Shown in pieces: positions 8,281-17,898 of a DNA stretch of 18,312 bases (position 1 is its first letter; each line of letters opens with the position of its first letter). A program made the translations under genes and the position numbers. Below the pieces are notes generated by a model. The model saw only the letters and a program-made list of their open reading frames with translations, was not told the origin of the DNA and searched no databases. The DNA comes from Massiliimalia sp964370215 (GTDB lineage: Bacteria; Bacillota; Clostridia; Oscillospirales; Ruminococcaceae): assembly GCA_964370215.1 (NCBI GenBank), contig CAYJIM010000045.1, positions 1-18,312 of the forward strand, given 5' to 3'.

Positions 8281-9261
8281 ATGCGCACCTTTACTGTATC
8301 AGATGGCAACACCACCATAGATTATTCAAAATTGATGTACGGGACATCCTATCTCGGTTACGACGATCCGGCTTTTGCCTACGAGCAATTGGATCGTTAT
8401 GTCGCTTTGGGCGGACGCACCATCGATACCGCTAGGGTCTATTCCCTCTTTCAACCGGGGGACACGCGTCCTGCAGAACGTGCCATCGGGGAATGGTTGC
8501 AAAAAACAGGTCTTCGTGATCAGTTGCAGATTTCCACCAAAGGGGGACATCCCGACATTTTGAACATGTCAGTTTCCCGTCTTTCGAAAAAGGACTTGAC
8601 TGAAGATCTCACCACCAGTTTGACTGAATTGAAAACCGATGTGGTGGATATTTATTGGGTGCACCGTGATGATGAAGCATTGGCGGTGGGCCCTATCATG
8701 GAAACATTGCACAGCTTTGTCAAACAGGGTCTTGTGCGCCAACTAGGTGCCTCGAACTGGACTGCCAAGCGTATCAAAGAAGCCAATGACTATGCCAACG
8801 CACAGGGACTAACTCCCTTTGCAGCTACCCAGCTACAATGGTCCTATGCCGTCGCGACCCCGACCGATATGGGGGACGAGACGCTTGTTTGCATGAATCC
8901 AGAAGAACACCAAGCCTACCAACAAATGGGACTTCCTGTGTTCGCCTATGAAGCACAGGCAAAAGGCTTTTTCTCCAAACTCGCGACCCTGCCGGAGGCA
9001 GAATTGCCCCCGAAAGTATTGGCGCGGTTTTTAAATGAGCGCAACCGCCACATCAATCTGCCCAAGCGTGAAGTGGTTGCATCGCTCTGCAAAAAATACA
9101 ACGTCAGTGAAGCGGTGATTGCCCTTTGCTACATCACCTGTAACCCATTGTCTTCGGGTGCACTGATCGGTTGTTCCAAACTGTCTCAATTGGAGGACAG
9201 TATGGCAGCCGCAGATCTTGTCTTATCCGAAGCGGATTTCAAATTATTCCAACAAATTTAA
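8281..9261 (+). CDS. Aldo/keto reductase family oxidoreductase
   Basis: This 326-residue NADPH-type TIM-barrel oxidoreductase reduces aldehyde or ketone substrates; the specific substrate cannot be read from sequence. The catalytic tetrad is complete: D49 and Y54 in GGRTIDTARVYS, K87 in STKGGH, H128 in YWVHRD. Downstream motifs GASNW (about 158-162) and the cofactor-binding GALIGCSKLSQLEDS near the C-terminus fit the family. The start is set by GGGAGG eight bases upstream. It is followed after 117 bases by a MATE exporter on the same strand with no clear terminator between. Co-transcription, perhaps in a detoxification unit, is plausible but is inference. Confidence 0.9.
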   Translation: MRTFTVSDGNTTIDYSKLMYGTSYLGYDDPAFAYEQLDRYVALGGRTIDTARVYSLFQPGDTRPAERAIGEWLQKTGLRDQLQISTKGGHPDILNMSVSRLSKKDLTEDLTTSLTELKTDVVDIYWVHRDDEALAVGPIMETLHSFVKQGLVRQLGASNWTAKRIKEANDYANAQGLTPFAATQLQWSYAVATPTDMGDETLVCMNPEEHQAYQQMGLPVFAYEAQAKGFFSKLATLPEAELPPKVLARFLNERNRHINLPKREVVASLCKKYNVSEAVIALCYITCNPLSSGALIGCSKLSQLEDSMAAADLVLSEADFKLFQQI

Positions 9262-9273
9262 TTTTGGTTGCAC

Positions 9274-9378
9274 CTACCACAAAAGGTGTTGGATCGTAAC
9301 ACCGGCTGAAAATTCCCTCTGCCGCATCGGGAATTGCAAGACACTTGTGTTTACGTGTGTGGTAGAAATGGAGTTCCC
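9274..9378 (+). promoter_or_regulatory. Candidate structured 5' leader RNA controlling the MATE gene
   Basis: CTACCACA (9274-9281) is complementary over 8 bp to TGTGGTAG (9358-9365) and would close a domain. The domain contains hairpin GGTGTT/AACACC (9285-9290/9298-9303, 7-base loop) and hairpin AATTCCC/GGGAATT (9311-9317/9329-9335, 11-base loop). The GGGAATT strand can alternatively pair over 7 bp, with one wobble, with AGTTCCC at 9372-9378, which overlaps the GGAG ribosome binding site and abuts the ATG. This has the layout of a translational switch. I recognise no known riboswitch class. Structure and function are inference from complementarity only. Confidence 0.4.
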
Positions 9379-10812
9379 ATGCAACAAAAAGGCATCAAAA
9401 AATTCATCGGTAACAAAGCCTTCTACAAAACGTTACTTGTAGTCATCATCCCCATCATCATCCAAACGGGGATCACAAACTTCGTAGGGCTACTGGACAA
9501 CCTCATGGTCGGTCAAATTGGTACCGAACAGATGTCGGGGGTAGCCATTGCCAATCAGCTGATTTTCATCTTCAACCTCTGTATTTTTGGGGCAACTGCC
9601 GGTGCCGGTATTTTCGGGGCACAGTTTTACGGCAATCATGATTTTGAAGGCGTGCGCAACGCCTTCCGCTTCAAACTCTATGCCTGTGTCGGACTGGTTG
9701 CCATTGCCTCCACACTCTTTTTGGTCTTCGGCGAACAGTTGGTGTCGCTCTACCTGTCGGGTGGGGACGATCCGGCGAGTACCCAAGCCACCATGGGGTA
9801 TGCAGTGGAATATCTACATATCATGACCATCGGATTCTTCCCCTTTAGCATCGCCCAAGCCTATTCCGGTACCTTACGTGAATCGAGCGAAACGGTACTG
9901 CCAATGAAGGCAGGGGTGGTTGCTGTATTTGTCAATTTAGGGCTCAACTACCTGCTCATTTTCGGCAACCTCGGGTTTCCGCAATGGGGTTCTCGTGGGG
10001 CAGCAATTGCCACTGTCATTGCTCGTTTTATCGAATGTTTCATCATCTTATGGGTGGTACATCACAAAAAGACAGCGTTCCCTTACTTTGTCGGTGCCTA
10101 CCGCACTTTAAAAATTCCGACCACACTGGTAAAATCAATCATCATTCGCGGTATGCCACTACTGCTCAATGAATTTTTGTGGTCATTTGCTATGGCAACC
10201 TTAATGGGATGCTACTCAGTGCGTGGCCTTTCGGTGGTCGCAGGCTTAAACATCGCAAGTACAGTCGCCAACCTTTTCAATGTTGTTTACCTTTCGATGG
10301 GCAATGCGGTTGGTATTTTAGTGGGACAACACCTCGGCGCAGGTGAATTGGAAAAGGCAAAGGATACCGATAATAAGTTGTTGTTCTTTGCGACCACCAG
10401 TTGTCTGGTAGTCGGGGTAATCATGGCACTCTTTGCGCCGATGATTCCCAATCTCTACAACACTTCTGAAGAGGTCCGTGGACTTGCCACTCAGTTTTTG
10501 TGGGTTTCCGCCGCCTATATGCCCATCGGTGGTTTTTTACATTCCTGTTACTTTACATTGCGTGCGGGTGGGCGTACCGGTATCACCTTTGTCTATGACT
10601 GTGTATATATCTGGGTCGTCAATGTGGTGCTCGCCTTTATCCTGACACGGTTTACCGACCTGCCAATTGTGACCATCTACTTTATCTGTCAATTTGCGGA
10701 CATTTTCAAATGCCTGTTGGGGCTGATTTTGCTCAAAAAAGGCATTTGGATTCAAAATATCATCGAAGAGGCACCCAACGACAAAAAACAGCCGGTTGTT
10801 ATTTCTTCATGA
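9379..10812 (+). CDS. MATE family multidrug/Na+ (or H+) antiporter
   Basis: This 477-residue inner-membrane exporter has the MATE/NorM-like layout: two homologous halves and about twelve hydrophobic segments, beginning with TLLVVIIPIIIQTGI. The half-repeats show the pattern of VGLLDNLMVGQIG, then IANQLIFIFN, and later GLNIASTVANLFN. Substrates of the family are cationic drugs, dyes or metabolites, and the actual one is unknown. I place the start at the ATG at 9379, with GGAG five bases upstream. The in-frame ATG at 9334 would add 15 residues with no ribosome-binding site and would fall inside the structured leader. It follows the aldo/keto reductase and may be translationally regulated by that leader. 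Confidence 0.93.
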   Translation: MQQKGIKKFIGNKAFYKTLLVVIIPIIIQTGITNFVGLLDNLMVGQIGTEQMSGVAIANQLIFIFNLCIFGATAGAGIFGAQFYGNHDFEGVRNAFRFKLYACVGLVAIASTLFLVFGEQLVSLYLSGGDDPASTQATMGYAVEYLHIMTIGFFPFSIAQAYSGTLRESSETVLPMKAGVVAVFVNLGLNYLLIFGNLGFPQWGSRGAAIATVIARFIECFIILWVVHHKKTAFPYFVGAYRTLKIPTTLVKSIIIRGMPLLLNEFLWSFAMATLMGCYSVRGLSVVAGLNIASTVANLFNVVYLSMGNAVGILVGQHLGAGELEKAKDTDNKLLFFATTSCLVVGVIMALFAPMIPNLYNTSEEVRGLATQFLWVSAAYMPIGGFLHSCYFTLRAGGRTGITFVYDCVYIWVVNVVLAFILTRFTDLPIVTIYFICQFADIFKCLLGLILLKKGIWIQNIIEEAPNDKKQPVVISS

Positions 10813-10820
10813 TGAACTGA

Positions 10821-10841
10821 TGACAACAAGTAAGGTTGTCA
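10821..10841 (+). terminator. Possible weak terminator after the MATE gene
   Basis: TGACAAC and GTTGTCA form a 7-bp perfect stem with a 7-base loop, 8 bases past the MATE stop. There is no proper T-tract after it, so it is a poor intrinsic terminator at best. Confidence 0.3.
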
Positions 10842-10861
10842 CCTCAAGATTTATTGGATAT

Positions 10862-10912
10862 TTTGACAGAATATTTGTTTTTTGATCACTTTAATTTGAC
10901 ATATTTGTTTTT
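10862..10912 (+). repeat. AT-rich direct repeat upstream of the cell-wall hydrolase promoter
   Basis: TTTGACA-GAA-TATTTGTTTTTT (10862-10883) is repeated as TTTGACATATTTGTTTTT (10895-10912), 33 bases start to start, about three helical turns. It lies just upstream of the main promoter and could be a regulator site or UP-like element. The second TTGACA could also be the -35 of a weaker promoter (TATTTT 17 bases on). Confidence 0.4.
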
Positions 10913-10927
10913 CACACCTATTTTTTG

Positions 10928-10956
10928 TTGCTTTTCTGACATCTCCGTGCTATAAT
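10928..10956 (+). promoter_or_regulatory. Promoter of the SH3b glucosaminidase gene
   Basis: TTGCTT (10928-10933) and consensus TATAAT (10951-10956) are 17 bases apart. The start codon follows after about 47 bases, preceded by an ideal AAAGGAGG (10991-10998), which predicts strong expression. Confidence 0.8.
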
Positions 10957-11003
10957 GGTTTCAAAATGTAATCTTTTTCCTAAAAATCCTAAAGGAGGAT
11001 CTT

Positions 11004-14000
11004 ATGAAAAACAATCGCAAAGTTCTTGCAACGATCTTCAGCCGATGCCTTTGTGCCACGCTGACAGCATCGATGATCACCGCAGGGTTACCGGCGTTGG
11101 CAACCCAGTCCGAGGCGTTTGATCAGCTCTTGCAGGATGCCGGATTGTCGGAAGTTGCCCAAGCGGCGACAACCTACGAACAGGAACTGGCAAAGTTCCC
11201 ATCCAGCTATCAGGTAAAATTACAAGAACTACATAACAAGTACCCCGAATGGATCTTTGTAGCGGAGTACCTCAATCGTGACTTCCAAACGGTTGTCGAT
11301 GCACAAAATCTCTCGACACGCAGTACCTTGACCGCTGCCTCTTACTGGTTGAAGAGTCGTCAATCCGGCGACTACAATCCGGCAACCGGTGCGTACACTT
11401 CGCGTGATGCAGGGGGACATGTTTCTGCCAATGAGCTTGCAGTATCCTACTTCTTGGATCCCAGAAACTTTTTGGACGAAATCAACATCTTCCAATTTGA
11501 GGCGTTGTCTTTCAACAGTTCCTACCATACCCTTGCAGGGGTAGATGCCATCCTCAACAATACTTGGATGGACACCTCCACCATTACCTATCGTACCACA
11601 TCGGGGGGGACAAGCACCATTCATGAGAGCTATACCTCTGCCATTTACAAAGCAGCACAGGAATCCAATGCAAGCCCCTACTATCTCGCTTCCAAAATTC
11701 TAGGTGAGGTCGGTTCCAGTTCGCCGTCCAACAGTGCCAACGGTATGCACGCCACCTATCCAGGAGTTTACAACCTCTACAACATTGGGGCGTACAACGG
11801 CTCTAACCCGATTGAGTCAGGGCTCTCCTATGCAAACGGCTCGGGGTCTTACCTGCGTCCATGGCATGATCCTGTCACCGCCATTCGCGGTGGGGCACAG
11901 TGGATTGCAAATGGTTATATCAACAACTCTGCGGGCGCACAAGACACCCTTTACTATCAAAAATTTGATGTCGTGCAGGAGGATACCAACCCTTATACCC
12001 ATCAATATGCAACCAGTATCGGGTATGCGGCTTCTGCGGCTGGGACAACCTATTACGGGTATGCTGACATCGGACTGCTCAGCTCCCAAAAAATCTTCTA
12101 CATTCCGGTGTATGACAACATGCCGGGGCAAAACAGCCAAAGTGCGTCGGTTACCTTGTCGACATCGTCAACCACCGGTAAGGTGAGCGGTTCATCTCAG
12201 GTAACATTGCGTCAAGGTCCTACCACCAACAGTACCCGTTTGGGCTATCTAAGCAGCGGAACAGGTGTGACCATTTTGGAAAAAATCCGTGTGACCCCTG
12301 CAGCTTACTCGACGTTCAATGCCAATCCGTATTGGTATAAGGTACAAGCCTCCAACGGGATGATCGGGTATATGTCAGCGGACTACATCACCCTTTCCAA
12401 TAACACCATTACACTGCAACCTGGGGCGACCTATCAGTTGGGTGCCACTGCATCCTCTCCCGGTACAGGCGACATCAGCATTATGAGCACTACAGATGCG
12501 GTTGCAACCGTTGCACCGAATGGGTTGATTACCGCACATGCGTCGGGTACCACAGAAATTATTGTGACCACCAGTGGTGGCGGCTTTGACTATGTGACAC
12601 TACAGGTTGCGCCGACACTTGCAAACTCTGTTTCCAACGCCGCACCGATCGCCACAAACGATCAAGCGAGCAACGGATCCAGTGGATCCACCACACCGAC
12701 CCCAACAGGGCCTGCCAGTACGGTTACGGCCTCTAGTTTGAATGTACGTTCCGGTCCAGGTCTCAATTACGGTATCATTTCCACCTATAAAAGTGGGCAA
12801 CAAGTCACCGTCACCGAAGTTTCGACCGATGGTAGTTGGTGCAAAACTTCCCTGGGTTGGGTGAGTGCTGATTACTTGAGTCCTTATAAAACAGCGACGG
12901 TCACCGGCAACAACGTTTCGGTTTACACCACCGCTTCCCTCTCGGGCGCGAAGGTCACCACCTTGTCTACAGGAACAAGCCTCAAAGTATTCAATGAAAG
13001 CACCGTTTCCGGGGTTACTTGGTACTTGACCAATAAGGGTGGCTGGGTACAAGCACAGTATGCAGGTGCAGGCGATCCGAATTTACCACCTGCAGAGCCG
13101 ATTATATCGCTACCTGTCACCGTCAACTCTGACACTTTGAATGTACGTTCCGGTCCGGGCACCCAATACTCTGTTGTTTACAGTTACAGCAAAGGGGCGA
13201 CCATCAATGCATTGCAAGCATCCGGTACTTGGGTGCGCACCGAACATGGTTGGGTCTCGACCGAATATCTGACTACAGAATCCACCGGTATGGTTTCCGG
13301 TACGCCGAATGGTGCAGGGGTTATTGTCTTTGCTGATGCACAGTCCGGTCCTTTCAAAGCCATTCCGGAAAATACCAATCTCAAACTGCTTGCCACTCAA
13401 AAAATAGGCGATTTAACTTGGTACTTGACCGATCAAGGTGGTTGGGTCGATGGTACTTATATCACGGTAGACGTCACAGACACCACCCCTACCCCACCGG
13501 TAGAAGAAAACCCAGCCGCTTACATCACCGCAACAACGACACCGACATCGCTCAACATCCGTTCAGGACCTAGCGCAAACTATAGCATTGTCGGCACCTA
13601 TGCACAAGGCACTTTGGTCGACGTCATTGAAACTGTCGGCACCTTTGCTCAAACCGATCGTGGTTGGGTGGACACCACTTACCTCACCGCAGGTGAAGTT
13701 GGGACTGTTACAGGTACGCCAAATGCTGGCGGCGTTGTCGTCTTCAACGATCCGAAATCCGGCCCATTCAAAGTTGCAGCCGAAGGCACCGCGTTGAAAT
13801 TGTTTGCTACCAAAGAAGTCGATGGTTTGACATGGTACCTCACCGATCAAGGTGGATGGATTGACAGTACTTACATTACAGTGGGTACGACACCAACACC
13901 GGATCCAGAACCAGAACCGGAACCGGAAACACCAGATCCGACCACCGGTGAAATGCAGTACCTCACCACTACCACAACACCGCCATCGCTGAACATCCGT

Positions 14001-14732
14001 ACAGGACCTAGCACTGCTTACCCACAGGTTGGTACCTATGCACAGGGCAGTAGTATTCAAGCATTGCAGTCTTCCGGTAGTTGGGTGCGCACCGATCGAG
14101 GTTGGATTGATGGTGCTTATCTCCACGCTACCGAAACCGGTGCTGTGGCAGGTACACCGAATGGTGCAGGGGTTATCGTCTTTAGTGGTCCGAAGTCCGG
14201 TCCATTCAAAGTAGTTGCCGAAGGCACTGAATTGAAACTATATGCTTCGCAAGTGGTAGATGGTTTGACTTGGTATCTGACCGATCAAGGCGGCTGGATT
14301 GACGGCACCTATATTACCGTGCATGATCCTTCTACTGCGCCTGCCCCACCGACTTCAGAAGCGGTACAATATCTGACCACAACAGTCAATACCTCTAAGT
14401 TGAATATCCGTACAGGACCTAGCACCGGTTACAGCATTGCTGGCACCTATGGTCAAGGACAGACCATTTCCGTCCTCAAAACCACTGCGGACAACTGGGT
14501 ACAGACTGATCGAGGATGGGTCAGCGCCGATTATTTACAAGTTTCCAAAACCGGTACCATTGCAGGCAACCCTGCTGTTGTCGTCTTCAATGGCCCGTTT
14601 GACGGTCCCTTTAAAGCCATTCCAGAGGGCACACAATTGAAATTGTACGCGTCTCAAGTAGTCAATGGCTTGACATGGTACCTCACCGACCAAGGTGGTT
14701 GGATTGATGGCACCTACATCAATGTCCATTAA
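11004..14732 (+). CDS. Secreted glucosaminidase-domain cell-wall hydrolase with Big2-like and multiple SH3b repeats
   Basis: This 1242-residue exported protein probably cleaves peptidoglycan glycan chains. A signal peptide (about 1-33, cleavage after ALA) precedes a glucosaminidase-type domain (about 64-375). That domain has the clostridial landmarks FPSSYQ, LHNKYPEWIF, VSYFLDPRNFL and E235 in KILGEVG as the probable catalytic acid. Next come an SH3b domain (392-466), a Big2-like domain (467-537) and a Ser/Thr/Pro linker. Five two-module repeats follow, each an SH3b (LNxRSGP...GWV..YL) plus a second SH3-like module (SGPFK...LTWYLTDQGGW), at about 572-688, 702-823, 840-961, 984-1107 and 1120-1242. 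Pro/Glu-rich linkers separate them. No LPxTG is present, so wall attachment is presumably by the SH3b modules. It has its own promoter and terminator. Confidence 0.92.
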   Translation: MKNNRKVLATIFSRCLCATLTASMITAGLPALATQSEAFDQLLQDAGLSEVAQAATTYEQELAKFPSSYQVKLQELHNKYPEWIFVAEYLNRDFQTVVDAQNLSTRSTLTAASYWLKSRQSGDYNPATGAYTSRDAGGHVSANELAVSYFLDPRNFLDEINIFQFEALSFNSSYHTLAGVDAILNNTWMDTSTITYRTTSGGTSTIHESYTSAIYKAAQESNASPYYLASKILGEVGSSSPSNSANGMHATYPGVYNLYNIGAYNGSNPIESGLSYANGSGSYLRPWHDPVTAIRGGAQWIANGYINNSAGAQDTLYYQKFDVVQEDTNPYTHQYATSIGYAASAAGTTYYGYADIGLLSSQKIFYIPVYDNMPGQNSQSASVTLSTSSTTGKVSGSSQVTLRQGPTTNSTRLGYLSSGTGVTILEKIRVTPAAYSTFNANPYWYKVQASNGMIGYMSADYITLSNNTITLQPGATYQLGATASSPGTGDISIMSTTDAVATVAPNGLITAHASGTTEIIVTTSGGGFDYVTLQVAPTLANSVSNAAPIATNDQASNGSSGSTTPTPTGPASTVTASSLNVRSGPGLNYGIISTYKSGQQVTVTEVSTDGSWCKTSLGWVSADYLSPYKTATVTGNNVSVYTTASLSGAKVTTLSTGTSLKVFNESTVSGVTWYLTNKGGWVQAQYAGAGDPNLPPAEPIISLPVTVNSDTLNVRSGPGTQYSVVYSYSKGATINALQASGTWVRTEHGWVSTEYLTTESTGMVSGTPNGAGVIVFADAQSGPFKAIPENTNLKLLATQKIGDLTWYLTDQGGWVDGTYITVDVTDTTPTPPVEENPAAYITATTTPTSLNIRSGPSANYSIVGTYAQGTLVDVIETVGTFAQTDRGWVDTTYLTAGEVGTVTGTPNAGGVVVFNDPKSGPFKVAAEGTALKLFATKEVDGLTWYLTDQGGWIDSTYITVGTTPTPDPEPEPEPETPDPTTGEMQYLTTTTTPPSLNIRTGPSTAYPQVGTYAQGSSIQALQSSGSWVRTDRGWIDGAYLHATETGAVAGTPNGAGVIVFSGPKSGPFKVVAEGTELKLYASQVVDGLTWYLTDQGGWIDGTYITVHDPSTAPAPPTSEAVQYLTTTVNTSKLNIRTGPSTGYSIAGTYGQGQTISVLKTTADNWVQTDRGWVSADYLQVSKTGTIAGNPAVVVFNGPFDGPFKAIPEGTQLKLYASQVVNGLTWYLTDQGGWIDGTYINVH
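12717..14729 (+). repeat. Five tandem intragenic SH3b double-module repeats
   Basis: Five coding repeats of roughly 115-125 codons each start near 12717, 13107, 13521, 13953 and 14361. The last four share short stretches of near-identical DNA, for example around the codons for TWYLTDQGGW and for LNIRTGPS. The first repeat is the most diverged: its second module lacks the GPFK segment. The similarity makes copy-number change by recombination plausible. Confidence 0.85.
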
Positions 14733-14742
14733 ACAGTTTTAT

Positions 14743-14782
14743 AAAAAGATGTTCCTCTATGTATTAGAGGAACATCTTTTTT
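14743..14782 (+). terminator. Rho-independent terminator of the SH3b hydrolase gene
   Basis: A 17-bp perfect stem (14743-14759 with 14765-14781) with a 5-base loop begins 11 bases after the stop codon and ends in a run of T. It isolates the hydrolase gene from the pyrophosphatase gene, whose promoter begins immediately after. Confidence 0.95.
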
Positions 14783-14784
14783 CA

Positions 14785-14813
14785 TTGCGATGGACGAAGA
14801 AACGTGCTATAAT
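14785..14813 (+). promoter_or_regulatory. Promoter of the pyrophosphatase gene
   Basis: TTGCGA (14785-14790) and consensus TATAAT (14808-14813) are 17 bases apart, starting 3 bases after the preceding terminator. The leader is about 65 bases. It probably also drives the downstream debranching enzyme. Confidence 0.8.
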
Positions 14814-14885
14814 GAAGGTAAGAAGTAACATAAACCTATAAATGATCATGGGCACAACGGATGCCCCACAGAAAGGATGGGTAAG

Positions 14886-15419
14886 ATGACAAATATTTGG
14901 CATAATATTAACCCCAAGCGCATTTCTCCCGACGATTTTATCGCCGTCATTGAGATCAAAAAAGGCAGTAAGAAAAAGTATGAGTTGGACAAGGAGACGG
15001 GTTTTATCATCCTAGATCGCATTCTCCATACCTCCACCCACTACCCTGCCAACTACGGATTTATTCCACGTACCTATGCCGATGACCTCGACCCGCTCGA
15101 CGTGTTGGTGCTCTGCTCCGAACCGATCGAGGCACTCACATTGGTGCGCTGTTACCCCATTGGTGTGATCTCGATGATCGACAATGGTTATGCCGACGAA
15201 AAAATCATCGCCATCCCCTTCAATGATCCCACTTTCAATAGCTACAAGGATATTTCAGATCTACCCGGTCATATTTTTGAGGAGATGTCCCACTTTTTCT
15301 CCGTTTATAAAACACTTGAGAACAAGCAAACCGCTGTCAGCGAAGTCAGCGGTAGATCCAATGCACGAGAGATCATTCAGCAAAGTCTTGACAGTTACGT
15401 TGAACATTACTGCAAATAA
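14886..15419 (+). CDS. ppa: Soluble inorganic pyrophosphatase, family I
   Basis: The enzyme hydrolyses pyrophosphate to phosphate in the cytoplasm, pulling biosynthetic reactions forward. At 177 residues it matches the family I size. Visible family features are the E-x-x-K-G-S-x-x-K-Y-E segment near residues 23-33, HYPANYGFIPRTY, and the metal-binding signature region DLDPLDV. In that region the second position is L where the usual signature has a small or polar residue. The C-terminal part, including the stretch around SHFFSVYKTLE, also fits. I choose the ATG at 14886, since AAAGGA lies 8 bases upstream; the ATG at 14877 overlaps that site. The debranching-enzyme gene follows after 37 bases. 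Confidence 0.93.
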   Translation: MTNIWHNINPKRISPDDFIAVIEIKKGSKKKYELDKETGFIILDRILHTSTHYPANYGFIPRTYADDLDPLDVLVLCSEPIEALTLVRCYPIGVISMIDNGYADEKIIAIPFNDPTFNSYKDISDLPGHIFEEMSHFFSVYKTLENKQTAVSEVSGRSNAREIIQQSLDSYVEHYCK

Positions 15420-15456
15420 TCGGTCACCTCTTTGGTGATTGTGAGGAGGATTCTGT

Positions 15457-17583
15457 ATGGACAAGAAAATTCCCCCGCAAACGCAGCCACTCGTCCCAAC
15501 CGTCAACCTCATTTCCCCCTGCTCTATTTCACAACAAACCGTCAACTTGGTCCCCATGGATGTGGTCAATGGCTTTGAGATCCGCCCTGGGTTTTATGAC
15601 ATCAACGGTGCCATGGCCATTCCCTGTGGTGTCAACTTTACCATCTACTCTCACAACGCCACTTCCATTCAACTGGTGCTGTTTAAAAACGGGGAACACG
15701 AACCCTATGCAATCATCCCTTTTCCGGCACATTATCGCACTGGAAAAGTGTACTCTATGATCGTGTTTGGGTTAAAAATTGATACCTTTGAATATGCCTA
15801 TCGGGTGGATGGTCCTTATGATCCAAAAAATGGATTGATATTCAATCCCAATAAATATCTGTTAGACCCTTATGCCAAAGCGGTAGCAGGGCAACGACAG
15901 TTTGGTAAAGCACGTGCCGCCGATGAATTTTATAAGGCACGTGTGGTGCGTGACAACTTTGACTGGGGAGGTACCCGTCCCCCATTGTTGCACAACGACG
16001 ATCTCATCATCTATGAAATGCACGTCAGAGGATTTACCAACCACACCTCTTCCGGCGTACAATTCCCCGGATCCTTTCAAGCCATCATCGAGAAAATCCC
16101 TCATCTGGTTGAATTGGGTATCAATGTGGTGGAACTGATGCCGGTATTTGAATTTGATGAAACCCTCAACTACCGAGAATACAAGGGCAAACCCCTCTAT
16201 GAATACTGGGGGTACAATACCGTCTGTTTCTTTGCCCCCAACACCGCCTATGCCTCGGGCACCGAGCGCAATCAAGAGGGAAATGAATTAAAAAAGCTCA
16301 TCAAAGCACTGCATGAAAATGGCATCGAAGTGTATCTGGATGTGGTGTTCAACCACACCGCAGAAGGCAACGAGCATGGTCCGTTTTTCTCTTTCAAGGG
16401 GTTTGACAACAACATCTACTATCTGCTGACTCCCGATGGTTATTATCAAAACTTTAGTGGCTGTGGCAATTCGTTCAACTGTAATCACCCTACCGTGCAA
16501 CGGATGATCATCGACTGTCTGCGCTATTGGGTAACAAGCTATCACGTTGATGGATTCCGCTTTGACTTGGCCTCTATTCTCGGTCGCAGTGAAGACGGTA
16601 CGCCATTGCCACAACCACCACTCTTGCGTGCCATGGCATTTGACACCATTCTGGCAGACACCAGACTCATTGCAGAAGCATGGGATGCCGCCGGCCTTTA
16701 TCAGGTCGGACACTTCCCCTCTTGGAATCGATGGGCGGAATGGAATGGAAAATACCGTGATGATCTGCGCAAATTTTTAAAAGGAGATGCCTACTGCGCC
16801 GATATTGCCGCCAAGCGCATGATCGGATCACCTGATCTTTACGATCCACAACGTGGCAATGCCTCGGTCAATTTCATCACCTGTCATGACGGATTTACCC
16901 TTTATGATCTCTACGCCTACAATCAAAAGCACAACATGGAAAATGGTTGGAACAACACCGACGGTTCCAATGACGACAACAGTTGGAACTGTGGTGCTGA
17001 GGGTGCAACCAAAAGCACTGCCGTCAACGCCCTACGTCTACAAATGATGAAAAATGCCATTGCGGTATTGCTTTGCAGTCGTGGTACGCCCATGTTTTTA
17101 GCGGGAGATGAATTTGGCAACACCCAATATGGAAACAACAATTCCTACTGCCAAGACAACAAAACATCGTGGCTTGACTGGCGTTTATTACAAAAAAACA
17201 GAAAGCTATTTGAATTTTTCAAACGCATGATTTCTTTTCGCAAACAACATCGTTGTCTGCGCACCAACATCAGCAATGGGTTTGCAGATCTTCCTGATAC
17301 CAGTTTTCACGGCAGTCAACCGTTTGTCTCCTATTTTTTGCCGGACGACCATTATATCGGTGTCATGTTTGCCGGAAAATCCTGCAATAGCCGTGCTGAT
17401 ATTGTCTATGTGGCGGTCAATACCTATTGGGAGGAAGTTTGTGTCACATTGCCAAACCTGCCACCCGATTTTCATTGGGAACTAACCATCCGCACCGATC
17501 AAGAAATTGCACCCTCTTGTCTTGTCTCACACCAGCAAACCCTTCCCCCTCGTACGGTCATGATCTTCGTCGCACAATCGTAA
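15457..17583 (+). CDS. glgX: Glycogen debranching enzyme (isoamylase-type, GlgX-like)
   Basis: This 708-residue cytoplasmic GH13 alpha-1,6-glucosidase trims branches of glycogen or limit dextrin. A CBM48-like N-terminal domain (about 40-150, including YRVDGPYDP) precedes the catalytic barrel. Conserved regions are DVVFNH (295-300), nucleophile D370 in GFRFDLAS, acid/base E407 in IAEAWDAAG, and the stabilising H477-D478 in FITCHDGFTLYDL. The N-terminal ~35 residues are an unrecognised extension rich in Pro and Thr. The start follows GAGGAGG with 7-base spacing. It lies 37 bases after the pyrophosphatase gene and is probably co-transcribed. Pullulanase/isoamylase specificity cannot be excluded, but the motif set is GlgX/TreX-like. 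No clear terminator follows the stop. Confidence 0.93.
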   Translation: MDKKIPPQTQPLVPTVNLISPCSISQQTVNLVPMDVVNGFEIRPGFYDINGAMAIPCGVNFTIYSHNATSIQLVLFKNGEHEPYAIIPFPAHYRTGKVYSMIVFGLKIDTFEYAYRVDGPYDPKNGLIFNPNKYLLDPYAKAVAGQRQFGKARAADEFYKARVVRDNFDWGGTRPPLLHNDDLIIYEMHVRGFTNHTSSGVQFPGSFQAIIEKIPHLVELGINVVELMPVFEFDETLNYREYKGKPLYEYWGYNTVCFFAPNTAYASGTERNQEGNELKKLIKALHENGIEVYLDVVFNHTAEGNEHGPFFSFKGFDNNIYYLLTPDGYYQNFSGCGNSFNCNHPTVQRMIIDCLRYWVTSYHVDGFRFDLASILGRSEDGTPLPQPPLLRAMAFDTILADTRLIAEAWDAAGLYQVGHFPSWNRWAEWNGKYRDDLRKFLKGDAYCADIAAKRMIGSPDLYDPQRGNASVNFITCHDGFTLYDLYAYNQKHNMENGWNNTDGSNDDNSWNCGAEGATKSTAVNALRLQMMKNAIAVLLCSRGTPMFLAGDEFGNTQYGNNNSYCQDNKTSWLDWRLLQKNRKLFEFFKRMISFRKQHRCLRTNISNGFADLPDTSFHGSQPFVSYFLPDDHYIGVMFAGKSCNSRADIVYVAVNTYWEEVCVTLPNLPPDFHWELTIRTDQEIAPSCLVSHQQTLPPRTVMIFVAQS

Positions 17584-17633
17584 CCGATAAGTGCGTATTT
17601 TGTCTCGATGAAGAATGCGGCCGCTGTCCGCCT

Positions 17634-17867
17634 CATTTTCATCAGGTGATGCATGTTCGGACATGGCAAGCCATGTCCCTACAGCGCATAGCATGCGCCT
17701 GCATATTTTCCGTCAAATTTTTATTAGGCGAGAAATGACGGATGGGCGGGGACCCGTCCCTACAACTCCTCGTTTGTGTTGTGCGGTAGGGGCGGCCTTT
17801 GGTCGTCCGCATATTTTCCTCCAATTTTTCATCGGGCGATGAATGGCGGTGTGCTACAATGCACACC
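17634..17867. repeat. Three-unit tandem palindromic repeat array
   Basis: An AT-rich block recurs at 17634-17660 (truncated), 17701-17741 and 17809-17849; the two full blocks are 108 bases apart. Both begin GCATATTTTCC and contain CAA(A)TTTTT, GGCGA and CGG. Each block is followed by a hairpin and then CTACA: GGACATGGC-AA-GCCATGTCC (17659-17678), an imperfect GGGCGGGGACCCGTCCC, and GGTGTGC/GCACACC (17848-17867). Two blocks contain their own small palindromes (CATCAGGTGATG; TTCATC/GATGAA at 17828-17843). No ORF with coding character is present. Confidence 0.65.
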
Positions 17868-17898
17868 CTACAGCACCATATTTCAATTGGGATTGTAG